Of a stretch of DNA of 64,000 nt, positions 52,327 to 61,448 are shown one piece after another. The notes under the pieces were generated by a model. It had not been told where the DNA came from and ran no database searches. It was given only the letters and a program-made list of their open reading frames with translations. Each line of letters opens with the position of its first letter. Position 1 is the first letter of the stretch. Made by a program: the position numbers and the translations under genes. The stretch comes from Occultella gossypii (GTDB lineage Bacteria > Actinomycetota > Actinomycetes > Actinomycetales > Beutenbergiaceae). The DNA is taken from positions 1 to 64,000 of the forward strand of contig NZ_JAGSHT010000002.1 of the NCBI RefSeq assembly GCF_019947135.1, written 5' to 3'.

Positions 52327-52830
52327 TCACAGCGTGAGTTGTCGGCGGTGGTGGTCGAAGTGCTGGGTGCCGTAGTGGTAGACGTCCAGAACGCTCATCG
52401 TGGGAGTGAAGTAGGGATCCCAGCGGGTCGGGACGTGCATCGTCAGAGCAAGCGTCCCCTGGCTAGCGGTTCGGAGCCGGCGCTGCAGGGCACTGATGGT
52501 GCGATCCATGAGGATGACGACGGCTCCGGTGGGCAGGATCTGGCCACCCAGGCAGGAGCCGAGGTAGTTGATCAGGTGGAACGGCCCGCGGCAGGCGTCC
52601 AGCGCGGCGGCAAAGCGACGGCTCCACCCGAGGCGGCCGAGCGTGCGCACCAGAGGGACCAGGGTGCGGACGATGAGGTAGCCGAAGACCATGTGGTACA
52701 GCAATTGCCGGTTGGTCCACCGCGTTCCGTCGGACCGACGGCGCAAACTCTCGGGGGAGGCCTGCGCCACCAGGTCGTGGAAAGTGCGCCGGGCACTCTC
52801 CAACTCCTGCTCGATCTGGCGGACGTCCAT
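52327..52830 (-). CDS. DinB-family protein
   Basis: A 167-residue four-helix protein of the DinB/YfiT superfamily: RWTNRQLLYHMVFGYL carries the first metal His, and VLDVYHYGTQHFDHHRRQL at the C terminus carries the others. Family members are metal-binding thiol-dependent transferases or are of unknown function; mycothiol-dependent enzymes belong here in actinobacteria. It is transcribed alone, converging on the serine hydrolase. Confidence 0.85.
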   Translation of the reverse strand: MDVRQIEQELESARRTFHDLVAQASPESLRRRSDGTRWTNRQLLYHMVFGYLIVRTLVPLVRTLGRLGWSRRFAAALDACRGPFHLINYLGSCLGGQILPTGAVVILMDRTISALQRRLRTASQGTLALTMHVPTRWDPYFTPTMSVLDVYHYGTQHFDHHRRQLTL

Positions 52831-52902
52831 GGCAGCAACATTGTCCCGCGTGGGCGCCCCGGACGCGAGGTCCGGCTCCCCAGCACCGGAGGCAGGGCAC
52901 GA

Positions 52903-53256
52903 TCAGGCGCGGTAGGTGTGCCGGTCGTCCCCGGTCGCGACACCGGTCTTGTGCTCGGCGTGGGAGAGTGCTTCGGCGAGGAGGCGGTGCACGTGCCGGT
53001 CCGTCGCCGAGTAGTAGACGAACGTGCCCTCACGGCGGCTGTCGACCAGTCCCGCCAGCCGGAGCTTGGACAGGTGCTGGCTGACGGCGGTGGGGGAGGA
53101 GTCCACCAGTTCTGCGAGTGAGCTGACGCTGGTCTCGCCCTGCAGCAGGGCCCAGAGGATCTTGACCCGGGTCGGGTCGGCCAGCATGCGGAAGGAGTCG
53201 GCAGCGACGCGGGCGTGCTTGTCGTCCGGTACGGCCAGGATCGGGTTGTCATGCAC
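52903..53256 (-). CDS. ArsR/SmtB-family zinc-type metalloregulator
   Basis: A 117-residue winged-helix sensor with the recognition helix in SSPTAVSQHLSKLRLAGL. The last helix has D86-x-H88-x10-H99-x2-H102, the complete alpha-5 zinc site of CzrA/SmtB; the alpha-3N cysteine site of ArsR is absent. It should repress in the absence of Zn(II) (or Co(II)) and release on binding. It is divergent from the cation diffusion facilitator and shares its control region. The GTG start lies 7 bases after a TATTAT box and is probably leaderless. Confidence 0.92.
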   Translation of the reverse strand: MHDNPILAVPDDKHARVAADSFRMLADPTRVKILWALLQGETSVSSLAELVDSSPTAVSQHLSKLRLAGLVDSRREGTFVYYSATDRHVHRLLAEALSHAEHKTGVATGDDRHTYRA

Positions 53257-53281
53257 GGCATGAATAATACCGGGACGTCAA

Positions 53282-53303
53282 TACCTGCACATATACGCAG
53301 GTA
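53282..53303. promoter_or_regulatory. Operator palindrome between the zinc sensor and the CDF exporter
   Basis: TACCTGC-N8-GCAGGTA is a perfect inverted repeat. Its right end touches the TAGCAT -10 (53302-53307) of the CDF gene, whose ATG is at 53314. Its left part covers the -35 position for the sensor gene, whose TATTAT -10 is at 53264-53269 (minus). One bound ArsR-type dimer would therefore silence both genes. Confidence 0.7.
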
Positions 53304-53313
53304 GCATGGCGTT

Positions 53314-54369
<1,056 letters not shown>

Positions 54370-54474
54370 ACGCTCACGCTGCTCCGTCCGCACATGTCAC
54401 AGACGGTCGCACTGCTTCGTCTCAGGTACTGAAGGCAAGTTTCCTGAACACCGATGCAGAGCGAGGAGCTGGGC

Positions 54475-55242
54475 ATGAGCGAGCAGACCACACACCGTAC
54501 GATCGCGCTGATCACCGGGGCGAACAAGGGGATCGGACGTGCCGCCGCCGAGCAACTCGCGGCGCTGGGAATGACCGTCCTGGTCGGATCCAGGGACGTA
54601 CGGCGCGGCGAGGAAGCAGCCGCGGATCTGCGCGCGGCCGGTGGCGACGCACACGCCGTCACCCTGGATGTCACGGACCCGGCCACCGCCCACGCGGCTG
54701 CGAGGGAGGTCGAGGAACGCTTCGGGCGCCTCGACGTGCTGATCAACAACGCCGGGATCACCGGCTCCGGGCAGGTCGCTCCACAGGATGCCCTGGATCA
54801 GGTCCCGAGCTCCGTCGATCTCGACATGGTCCGGTCGGTGTTCGAGACGAACGTCTTCGGGGTCATCGCGGTGATCAATGCCATGCTCCCGCTGCTCCGG
54901 AACTCGCGGGCGCCGCGCATCGTCAATGTCAGCAGCCATGCCGCGTCGCTAGTGATCAACAGTGACCCGGACGGCCCGCTGTCGGCGCTGCCGACCTCGG
55001 CCGCGTACACGCCGTCCAAGACCGCGCTCTCCGCGCTGACCGTGCAGTACGCCAACGAACTGCGGAAGGAGGGCGTCCTCGTCAACGCCGTCGCTCCCGG
55101 TTTTGTCGAAACCGACAGCAATAACCACAGCGGCAACCTCACGCCCGCGCAGGGTGCGGCAGTCCTGGTTCGGCTGGCCACGATCGGCACGGATGGACCG
55201 ACCGGCGGGTTCTTCAGCGCGGACGGTCCCGTGCCCTGGTGA
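54475..55242 (+). CDS. SDR-family oxidoreductase, carbonyl-reductase-like
   Basis: A 255-residue SDR with ITGANKGIGRAAAEQL, VLINNAGITG, Ser in VNVSSHAAS and YTPSKTAL. The TGANKGIG pattern and the loop after NNAG resemble carbonyl reductase-like SDRs acting on quinones and ketones. GAGGAG lies 6 bases before ATG 54475, which decides this start over the in-frame ATG at 54454. It appears to be a single-gene unit. Confidence 0.88.
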   Translation: MSEQTTHRTIALITGANKGIGRAAAEQLAALGMTVLVGSRDVRRGEEAAADLRAAGGDAHAVTLDVTDPATAHAAAREVEERFGRLDVLINNAGITGSGQVAPQDALDQVPSSVDLDMVRSVFETNVFGVIAVINAMLPLLRNSRAPRIVNVSSHAASLVINSDPDGPLSALPTSAAYTPSKTALSALTVQYANELRKEGVLVNAVAPGFVETDSNNHSGNLTPAQGAAVLVRLATIGTDGPTGGFFSADGPVPW

Positions 55243-55290
55243 CTGGTCGCCGGATCGGGCGAGACGGATTGATCACTGTCCGGCGTGAGC

Positions 55291-56283
55291 TCAGCGGACC
55301 ATGCGAAGCGCCGGCAGGCCGTTGAACGTGGCGCCGTCGTCGGTGACGCCGTCCGGCCGGAAGCCATTGCGCTCGTAGAACCGGAGGGCGCGCGGGTTGT
55401 CACTCGCGACCCACAGTTGGGCCGGCGTGCCGGGCAGGACCGCATGGTCCAGTAGCCGTTGGCCGACCCCGCTGCCGTGGTGCGCGGCGAGCACGTAGAG
55501 CGAGTACAGCTCGACGTCGCGCACCGGCTCGTGGGCACCGGTCGGCCGGGAAGCCCGCGCGAAGGCGAACCCGACGATCTCCTCGGCCACGAGGGCTACC
55601 CAGCGGACGGCGCCGTCAGCGTGCCACGTTCGCCAGGCCTCCTCCGCCCGATCCAGGGTGAAGCGATCCCAGAACGCGGTTCCGAGGCGATCGCCGTACG
55701 TCTCCCGGAACGTCGCACGGTTGATGCGTGCCAGGGAGTTCGCGTCCGAGGCGTCGGCCTGGCGGATCGTCGCGCCCGAGGGGTCGCGTCGGTGGAGCAG
55801 CGCGCTCGTCCGGTCGAGCGCGTACTGCGACGAGGCGATGAGTTCGGCGTCCGCGCCCGCGGCTTGCCGAAGCTCGAGAGCGCGGCGGAACGCCCCGGCG
55901 GCGTCCCCGATCCGGCCGGCGGCAAAGAGCGCCTTGCCCAGGTGCTGGACCATCACCGCCTGCCGAGGTCCCACGCCGGCCTGTGCCACCAGTTCCTGGT
56001 ATCTGGCGACTGCCTCGTCGTGGCGGCCGAGGTCCCGCAGCACATCAGCGACCAGTGCGCGATGACGAGGGGTGTCGTTCGTGGCGAGCAGCATCTCGGC
56101 GTGGGGGAGGGCTCGGTCCGGCCGGCCACTCCAGAGGTCCTCCAGCACCTGCAGGGCCTCGTCGTCGCGGTGAGCGGCACGGAACGCCGGGAGGTCGTCG
56201 ATCCGGGGCAGGAGCGTCCGGGGGTCGAACGACCACCCCGGACCTCCTGACTCGCCCGCCGGGGTGGGGTCGGGGTCGGTCAC
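55291..56283 (-). CDS. TPR-type repeat protein with C-terminal GNAT domain
   Basis: A 330-residue protein in two parts. About 30-170 are helical repeats of TPR type (DDEALQVLEDLWSGRPDRAL, GRHDEAVARYQELVAQAG, IGDAAGAFRRALELRQ). Residues about 185-330 are a GNAT acetyltransferase with YVLAAHHGSGVGQRLLDHAV as the acetyl-CoA loop and NPRALRFYERNGF. The GTG at 56283 is preferred over upstream starts in low-complexity sequence. It lies 28 bases after the ABC exporter operon (same strand) and may be its last gene. Confidence 0.85.
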   Translation of the reverse strand: MTDPDPTPAGESGGPGWSFDPRTLLPRIDDLPAFRAAHRDDEALQVLEDLWSGRPDRALPHAEMLLATNDTPRHRALVADVLRDLGRHDEAVARYQELVAQAGVGPRQAVMVQHLGKALFAAGRIGDAAGAFRRALELRQAAGADAELIASSQYALDRTSALLHRRDPSGATIRQADASDANSLARINRATFRETYGDRLGTAFWDRFTLDRAEEAWRTWHADGAVRWVALVAEEIVGFAFARASRPTGAHEPVRDVELYSLYVLAAHHGSGVGQRLLDHAVLPGTPAQLWVASDNPRALRFYERNGFRPDGVTDDGATFNGLPALRMVR

Positions 56284-56311
56284 GTTCGAGACGGTACCAA
56301 CCCCGAGCCCG

Positions 56312-58477
56312 TCAGCCCTGTGCCGGCGCCTCGGCAACCTCCGGCCCCATCCCCGGTGCGGCCTCACCGGCGGCGGCCGGCTCGTCCTCCGGCTGCTCGT
56401 GACCACCGAGGAACTGGGTCATGTAGAGGTCGTGGTACGCCCCCTTGCCCGCGATCAGCTCGTCGTGCGTGCCGCGTTCGACGATCCGGCCGTCCTCCAT
56501 CATCAGGATGGTGTCCGCGTCGCGGATCGTGGACAACCGGTGCGCGATCACGAAGCTGGTCCGGTCGGTGCGGAGCGCGTTCATCGCGTGCTGGACGAGG
56601 AGCTCGGTGCGCGTGTCCACGCTCGAGGTCGCCTCGTCGAGGATCAACAGCGACGGGTTCGCGATGAACGCGCGAGCGATGGTGATCAGCTGCCGCTCGC
56701 CGGCAGAGATCGAGCCACCCTCGGCGCTCACCTCGGTGTCGTAGCCCTCGGGGAGCTGACGCACGAACCTGTCCACCATCGTCGCCTCGGCAGCGGCGAT
56801 GACCTCCTCGTCGGTCGCGTCCAGACGGCCGTACCGGATGTTCTCCATGATCGACCCGTCGAACAGCCACGTGTCCTGCAGCACCATGCCGACCTGGCTG
56901 CGCAGCGCCGCACGGCTGAGCTTGCGGGTGTCGACGCCATCGAGGAGGATGCGCCCGCCGTCGAGCTCGTAGAACCGCATCACCAGGTTGACCAGCGTGG
57001 TCTTGCCGGCCCCGGTCGGGCCGACGATCGCGACCGTCTGGCCGGGCTGCACCGAGAACGACAGGTCCTCGATGAGCGGCGTGTCCTTGCTGTAGGAGAA
57101 CGACACCCCCTGGAACTCCACGTGCCCGTCGGTCCGCTCCGGCAGGTGCGCCTCGACCGTGTCCGGGTCCTGCTCGTCGGCGTCGAGCAGCTCGAACGTG
57201 CGCTCGGCCGAGGCGACCCCGGAGATCAGCATGTTCGCCATGCCGGCGATCTGACCGAGCGGCTGGGAGAACTCGCGCGAGTACTGGATGAACGCCGTCG
57301 CGTCACCGATCGTCAGCGTGCCGGAGGCCACCCTGAGTCCACCGGCGACCGCGATCAGCACGTACTGCAGGTAGTTCACGAACTGCATGGCCGGCATGAT
57401 GATGCCGCTGACGAACTGGGCGCCGAACGAGCTGGTGAACAGGCCGTCGTTGCGCTTGTCGAACTCCTCGAGCATCTCCTTGTCGCGTCCGAACACGCGC
57501 ACCAGCTCCAGTCCCGAGTAGGACTCCTCGATGTGCCCGTTCAGCTCACCGGTGCTCTTCCACTGCTTGGTGAACAGCTTCTGCGACCGGGACCCGACCA
57601 CGCCGGCGATGATCGCCGAGAGCGGCAGCGCGATCAGCGCCAGGAGCGCCAACTGCCAGCTGACGATGAACATCATGATCGCGATGCCGATCACCTGCAG
57701 CGCGGACTGCACCAACTGGCTGAACGCCTGCTGCAGAGCCTGCTGCATGTTGTCGACGTCGTTCGTGACCCGCGACATCAGGTCGCCGCGCTGCCGGGTG
57801 TCGAAGTAGGACAGCGGCAACCGGTGGATCTTCTCCTCGATCTGCCGGCGCAGGTCGTAGATGACCTGCATGGTGAGCGCGTTGAGGATGAACCCCTGCG
57901 CCCACATGAGTATCGAAGCGACCACGTACATGGCCAGGACGGTGAGGATCAGCCGGGCCAGCAGGGCGAAGTCGATCCCCATGCCTGGCACGATGCCCGC
58001 CGCGCCGGCCAGCACGTCGGCGAACCGCGCCGCATCCGTGTCGCCGGTGGCGCGCAGCGTCTCGACGATCTCAGCGAGCGACATGCCTGGGAACTGGTCG
58101 TCCAACCCTCGGCCGATCGCGCCGTCGAAGATGACGTCCATCGCCTGACCGAGCACCTTCGGGGCGATCACGGTCAGCACCACCGACGCGGCCACCAGCG
58201 CCACGACCAGTGCGAACCGCACCTTGTGCGGTCCGAACAGCCCGAACAGCCGCTTCGCCGAGGGCCAGAAGGCCTTCGGCTTGCGCGCCGGAGCGCCCTC
58301 GCCGAACATTCCCATGTCGGCCTCGCCGGGGGTGAACTCCTCCAGTTCGTCCTCGGGCGCGTCTGCCACGGCGACGGCGGAGCCGGGCTTCGCGGTCCCC
58401 GCACCCGGGCCTTCGGTCGGGTCGTGCGGGCTGTTGTTCACGTTCGGGTTCTCCTCTGAACGCTTGCGGGGACTCAT
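56312..58477 (-). CDS. ABC exporter half-transporter, catalytically complete partner
   Basis: A 721-residue type IV ABC exporter: a disordered acidic leader of about 70 residues, six transmembrane helices, and a nucleotide-binding domain with Walker A GPTGAGKTTL and Walker B LLILDEATSSVD including the catalytic Glu. Its signature is degenerate (SISAGERQ instead of LSGGQ). The start overlaps the partner gene (ATGA). With that partner it should form a heterodimer with one active and one degenerate ATP site, like TmrAB or BmrCD. The substrate is unknown; drugs, lipids or peptides are typical. Confidence 0.93.
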   Translation of the reverse strand: MSPRKRSEENPNVNNSPHDPTEGPGAGTAKPGSAVAVADAPEDELEEFTPGEADMGMFGEGAPARKPKAFWPSAKRLFGLFGPHKVRFALVVALVAASVVLTVIAPKVLGQAMDVIFDGAIGRGLDDQFPGMSLAEIVETLRATGDTDAARFADVLAGAAGIVPGMGIDFALLARLILTVLAMYVVASILMWAQGFILNALTMQVIYDLRRQIEEKIHRLPLSYFDTRQRGDLMSRVTNDVDNMQQALQQAFSQLVQSALQVIGIAIMMFIVSWQLALLALIALPLSAIIAGVVGSRSQKLFTKQWKSTGELNGHIEESYSGLELVRVFGRDKEMLEEFDKRNDGLFTSSFGAQFVSGIIMPAMQFVNYLQYVLIAVAGGLRVASGTLTIGDATAFIQYSREFSQPLGQIAGMANMLISGVASAERTFELLDADEQDPDTVEAHLPERTDGHVEFQGVSFSYSKDTPLIEDLSFSVQPGQTVAIVGPTGAGKTTLVNLVMRFYELDGGRILLDGVDTRKLSRAALRSQVGMVLQDTWLFDGSIMENIRYGRLDATDEEVIAAAEATMVDRFVRQLPEGYDTEVSAEGGSISAGERQLITIARAFIANPSLLILDEATSSVDTRTELLVQHAMNALRTDRTSFVIAHRLSTIRDADTILMMEDGRIVERGTHDELIAGKGAYHDLYMTQFLGGHEQPEDEPAAAGEAAPGMGPEVAEAPAQG

Positions 58478-60210
58478 CGTGCTCCCTCGATGCTCATCTG
58501 GGACTCGACGATCTCCCGGTATGTCTCGTTGCTCTCGAGGAGTTCGTCGTGCGTGCCCTGGCCGACCACGGCGCCGCCGTCGAGGACGACGATGTTGTCG
58601 GCCTCGGCGATCGTCGAGATCCGCTGGGCCACGATGATCACCGTCGCGCCCCCCGTGGCGTCGCCGAGAGCCGCACGAAGGCGGGCGTCCGTGGCGACGT
58701 CGAGCGCGGAGAAGGAGTCGTCGAACACGAAGACCTTCGGCTGGGCGACGAGCGCCCGCGCGATGCAGAGCCGCTGACGCTGACCGCCGGAAACGTTCGT
58801 GCCGCCCTGAGCGACCTTGGAGTCGAGCCCGCCGGGCTTGTCGCGGACGAAATCGGCGCCCTGTGCCACCTCCAGTGCGTGCCAGAGGTCCTCGTCGTCG
58901 GCCTCGGTCCTACCGAACCGGAGGTTGGAGCCGATCGTCCCGGAGAACAGATAAGGCCGCTGCGGCACGAGTCCGACGAGACCCGCGATCTGGTGACGCG
59001 TCAGCGAACTGACGGAGACGCCGTCGATCGTCACCTGCCCCGACTGTGGGTCGAAGAGCCGGGGGATCAGTTTGACCAGTGTGGTCTTACCGGCGCCGGT
59101 CGACCCGACGATCGCCGTCGTGGTGCCGGGCTCGGCCACGAAACTGACGTCGTCGAGGACCGGAAGCTCGGCGCCCGGGTAGCCGAAGGTGACGTGGTCG
59201 AAGACCACGCGGCCGCTCGCCGGGAACTCCTCCGAGCCGCGCTCGGAGACGGGCATCGACGTCTCGGTCCCGAGCAGCTCGTCGATGCGCTCGGCGCAGA
59301 CGACCGCACGGGGGACCATCATGACCATGAACGTCCCCATCATCACCGCGACGAGGATCTGCAGCACGTACTGCAGGAACGCGCTCAACTGGCCGACATC
59401 CATCTGGCCGGCGTCGACCCGGTGGCCGCCGAACCAGAGCACGGCCGCCGTCACGATGTGCAGGATCATCATGATGACCGGGAACATCAGCACGAAGACG
59501 TTGCCGACCTTGACCGAGGTCTCGGTGAGAGCAAGGTTCGCGTCGCGGTACCGGTCCTGCTCGAACGGCTCGCGCACGAACGCGCGGATCACCCGCAGGC
59601 CGACGATCTGCTCGCGGGTGACGTCGTTGATGCGGTCGAGCCGGGTCTGCATCGTGCGGAACAGCGGGAGCAGGATCCGCACCAGGTAGCCCACGATGAG
59701 GAACAGGGCCGGCACCGAGACCCAGACCAGCCAGGACAGGCCCGGGTCCTCGCGCAGCGCCATGATGATGCCGCCGATACACATGATCGGAGTCGACACC
59801 ATGAAGTTCAGCGTCATCAGCACGAGCATCTGCACCTGCTGGACGTCGTTGGTGTTGCGGGTGATCAACGAGCCGGTACCGATCGAGGAGATGTCCAGCG
59901 CGCCGAGGCTGTCCACCTTGCGGTAGATGTCGCGACGGATGTCGCGGCCGACCGCCATCGCGGTCTTGGCGCCGAAGTACACGGCGGCGACTGCGGTGAC
60001 GGCCTGTACGCCACACCAGATCAGCATCTGCCGGCCGAGTTCCCAGATCAGGTCGACGTTGCCGGTGCTGACACCTTCGTCGATGATCCGGCCGTTGAGG
60101 CTTGGCAGGTACAGCGCAGCGATCGTGGAGATCAGCTGGAGGACGACGACGGCGGCCACCCAGCGTTTGTAGGGGGATGCGTACTGAAGGGAGAGTCGAA
60201 GCAAGGTCAT
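58474..60210 (-). CDS. ABC exporter half-transporter, degenerate Walker B partner
   Basis: A 578-residue half-transporter with six transmembrane helices and an ATPase domain. Walker A is GSTGAGKTTL and the signature is canonical (VSGGQRQRL), but Walker B reads VFVFDDSFSALD, with Asp in place of the catalytic Glu. The defect is complementary to that of the downstream partner, as in heterodimeric exporters. GGAG precedes the ATG by about 8 bases. It heads an operon that continues with the partner and possibly the TPR-GNAT gene. Confidence 0.93.
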   Translation of the reverse strand: MTLLRLSLQYASPYKRWVAAVVVLQLISTIAALYLPSLNGRIIDEGVSTGNVDLIWELGRQMLIWCGVQAVTAVAAVYFGAKTAMAVGRDIRRDIYRKVDSLGALDISSIGTGSLITRNTNDVQQVQMLVLMTLNFMVSTPIMCIGGIIMALREDPGLSWLVWVSVPALFLIVGYLVRILLPLFRTMQTRLDRINDVTREQIVGLRVIRAFVREPFEQDRYRDANLALTETSVKVGNVFVLMFPVIMMILHIVTAAVLWFGGHRVDAGQMDVGQLSAFLQYVLQILVAVMMGTFMVMMVPRAVVCAERIDELLGTETSMPVSERGSEEFPASGRVVFDHVTFGYPGAELPVLDDVSFVAEPGTTTAIVGSTGAGKTTLVKLIPRLFDPQSGQVTIDGVSVSSLTRHQIAGLVGLVPQRPYLFSGTIGSNLRFGRTEADDEDLWHALEVAQGADFVRDKPGGLDSKVAQGGTNVSGGQRQRLCIARALVAQPKVFVFDDSFSALDVATDARLRAALGDATGGATVIIVAQRISTIAEADNIVVLDGGAVVGQGTHDELLESNETYREIVESQMSIEGAR

Positions 60211-60512
60211 GAAGGGTGCTCCAGAGAGGTGAGGTTCGAGCCGTCGTCGAGGTTAGATCAGGGGTCCGACATCGCGCATCGTCATATCGGATGATCCGTC
60301 CCTCCGGTTCCCGTGGGCGGACGCCGGATCGACCGGTCCGCGCCCGAACCGTGCGCGCGGACCAGGACGCGCGCCGACCAGCAGGACCGGACTGGCGCTT
60401 TCGCATTGTCCACCTGGGGTATTGACACGTAGCGCCAGTTGGCGCCATGCTCAGTTGCGAAAGCACTTTCGCAATGCACTCAGACCCGAGCAATGCAGCT
60501 GAAGGGATCACT
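60211..60512. promoter_or_regulatory. Divergent control region: exporter and sugar-acid operon
   Basis: This 302-base region has no gene. On the minus strand TAACCT (60250-60255) is a weak -10 candidate for the exporter operon. On the plus strand lie the promoter and palindromes listed next, plus an isolated half-site CTTTCGCA (60408-60415), 58 bases upstream of the same octamer in the main operator. Confidence 0.5.
60422..60474 (+). promoter_or_regulatory. Promoter with two palindromes for the sugar-acid operon
   Basis: TTGACA (60422-60427), 18 bases and a weak CATGCT -10 (60446-60451). In the spacer is the inverted repeat GCGCCA-GT-TGGCGC (60432-60445). Just downstream is TTGCGAAAG-CA-CTTTCGCAA (60455-60474), a LacI-type operator with perfect 9-base arms. 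It covers in-frame ATG 60474, which favours the downstream GTG at 60513 as start. The regulator gene is not in the window and may lie beyond the right edge. Confidence 0.7.
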
Positions 60513-61448
60513 GTGAACTCGTCCGAGTCCCTGGACGCCTGGTCCGACCTTACGGTCGTCCGACCCGGACGGGTCCTGGTCACCGGCGCCGACGGCCTGA
60601 TCGGACGAGCCGTGGTGGCTGCGCTGATGGAGGCCGGGGTGGGTGTCACGGCGCTCTCTCCGAAGTGGGACCGACCAAGCCCTGCGGACCGGATCGTGAC
60701 CGGTGACGCCACCGACGTCGCGGACGTCGCGGAAGGGCTCGCCGACGCCGACGCCGTGGTGCACCTCGGCGCGATAGCGCACCGTGACCTCGCGCCGCCC
60801 TACGAGGTGTACCGGACGAACACGAGCGCCACCTTCAATGTGCTCTCCCAGGCCGGGCAGTGCGGCATCTCGAGGGCGGTCATCGCAAGCAGCATCAACG
60901 CGTTCGGGGTCCCGATGAACCACCACGACGTGCAGCCCGCGTACTACCCGATCGACGAGGACATCCCGGCGCAGATCGACGACTGGTACTCGCTGTCCAA
61001 GCGCAGCGACGAACTGACGGCCGCGATGGCCGCCAGCCACTGGGGCATCGACGTTCTCGCCGTCCGGCTCCCGCACGTCGCCTCCCGGGACAGCCTGCGC
61101 GACTACGCGGCGCGCGCCGCGCTGGCCCCGGAGCGACTGGCCCGGGAGGGCTGGTCCTACCTCGACCTGCGCGACGCCGTGCGCGTCCTGCTGCTCGGCC
61201 TGGTCGCCCCCTTCGACGGCGCCCACGTGATCGCGGTCGCGGCCCGGGACACGCTCATCGCGACCGACACCACCACCCTGCTGGACCGATACGCCCCAGG
61301 TGTGCCCCGCCGTCGGACCTTCCCGGGCCGGGACAGCCTCATCGATACCACCCGAGCGACCGACCTGCTCGGCTTCAGTCCGCGTCACTCGATCCACGCG
61401 TCCGAGGGCTCCGGCCCGGCGCCCGCATCGGTCGGGGCCCTGCCATGA
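60513..61448 (+). CDS. NAD-dependent epimerase/dehydratase-family protein (extended SDR)
   Basis: A 311-residue extended SDR. The cofactor motif is VTGADGLIGRAVVA, then VVHLGAIAH, Ser in ASSINAFG and Y-S-L-S-K in DDWYSLSKRSDE. Size and the partner genes suggest a uronate-dehydrogenase-like role (hexuronate to aldarolactone) or sugar epimerisation; neither is proven. The GTG 60513 has GAAGGGA about 6 bases upstream. The enolase-family gene starts on its last codon (ATGA). Confidence 0.85.
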   Translation: MNSSESLDAWSDLTVVRPGRVLVTGADGLIGRAVVAALMEAGVGVTALSPKWDRPSPADRIVTGDATDVADVAEGLADADAVVHLGAIAHRDLAPPYEVYRTNTSATFNVLSQAGQCGISRAVIASSINAFGVPMNHHDVQPAYYPIDEDIPAQIDDWYSLSKRSDELTAAMAASHWGIDVLAVRLPHVASRDSLRDYAARAALAPERLAREGWSYLDLRDAVRVLLLGLVAPFDGAHVIAVAARDTLIATDTTTLLDRYAPGVPRRRTFPGRDSLIDTTRATDLLGFSPRHSIHASEGSGPAPASVGALP

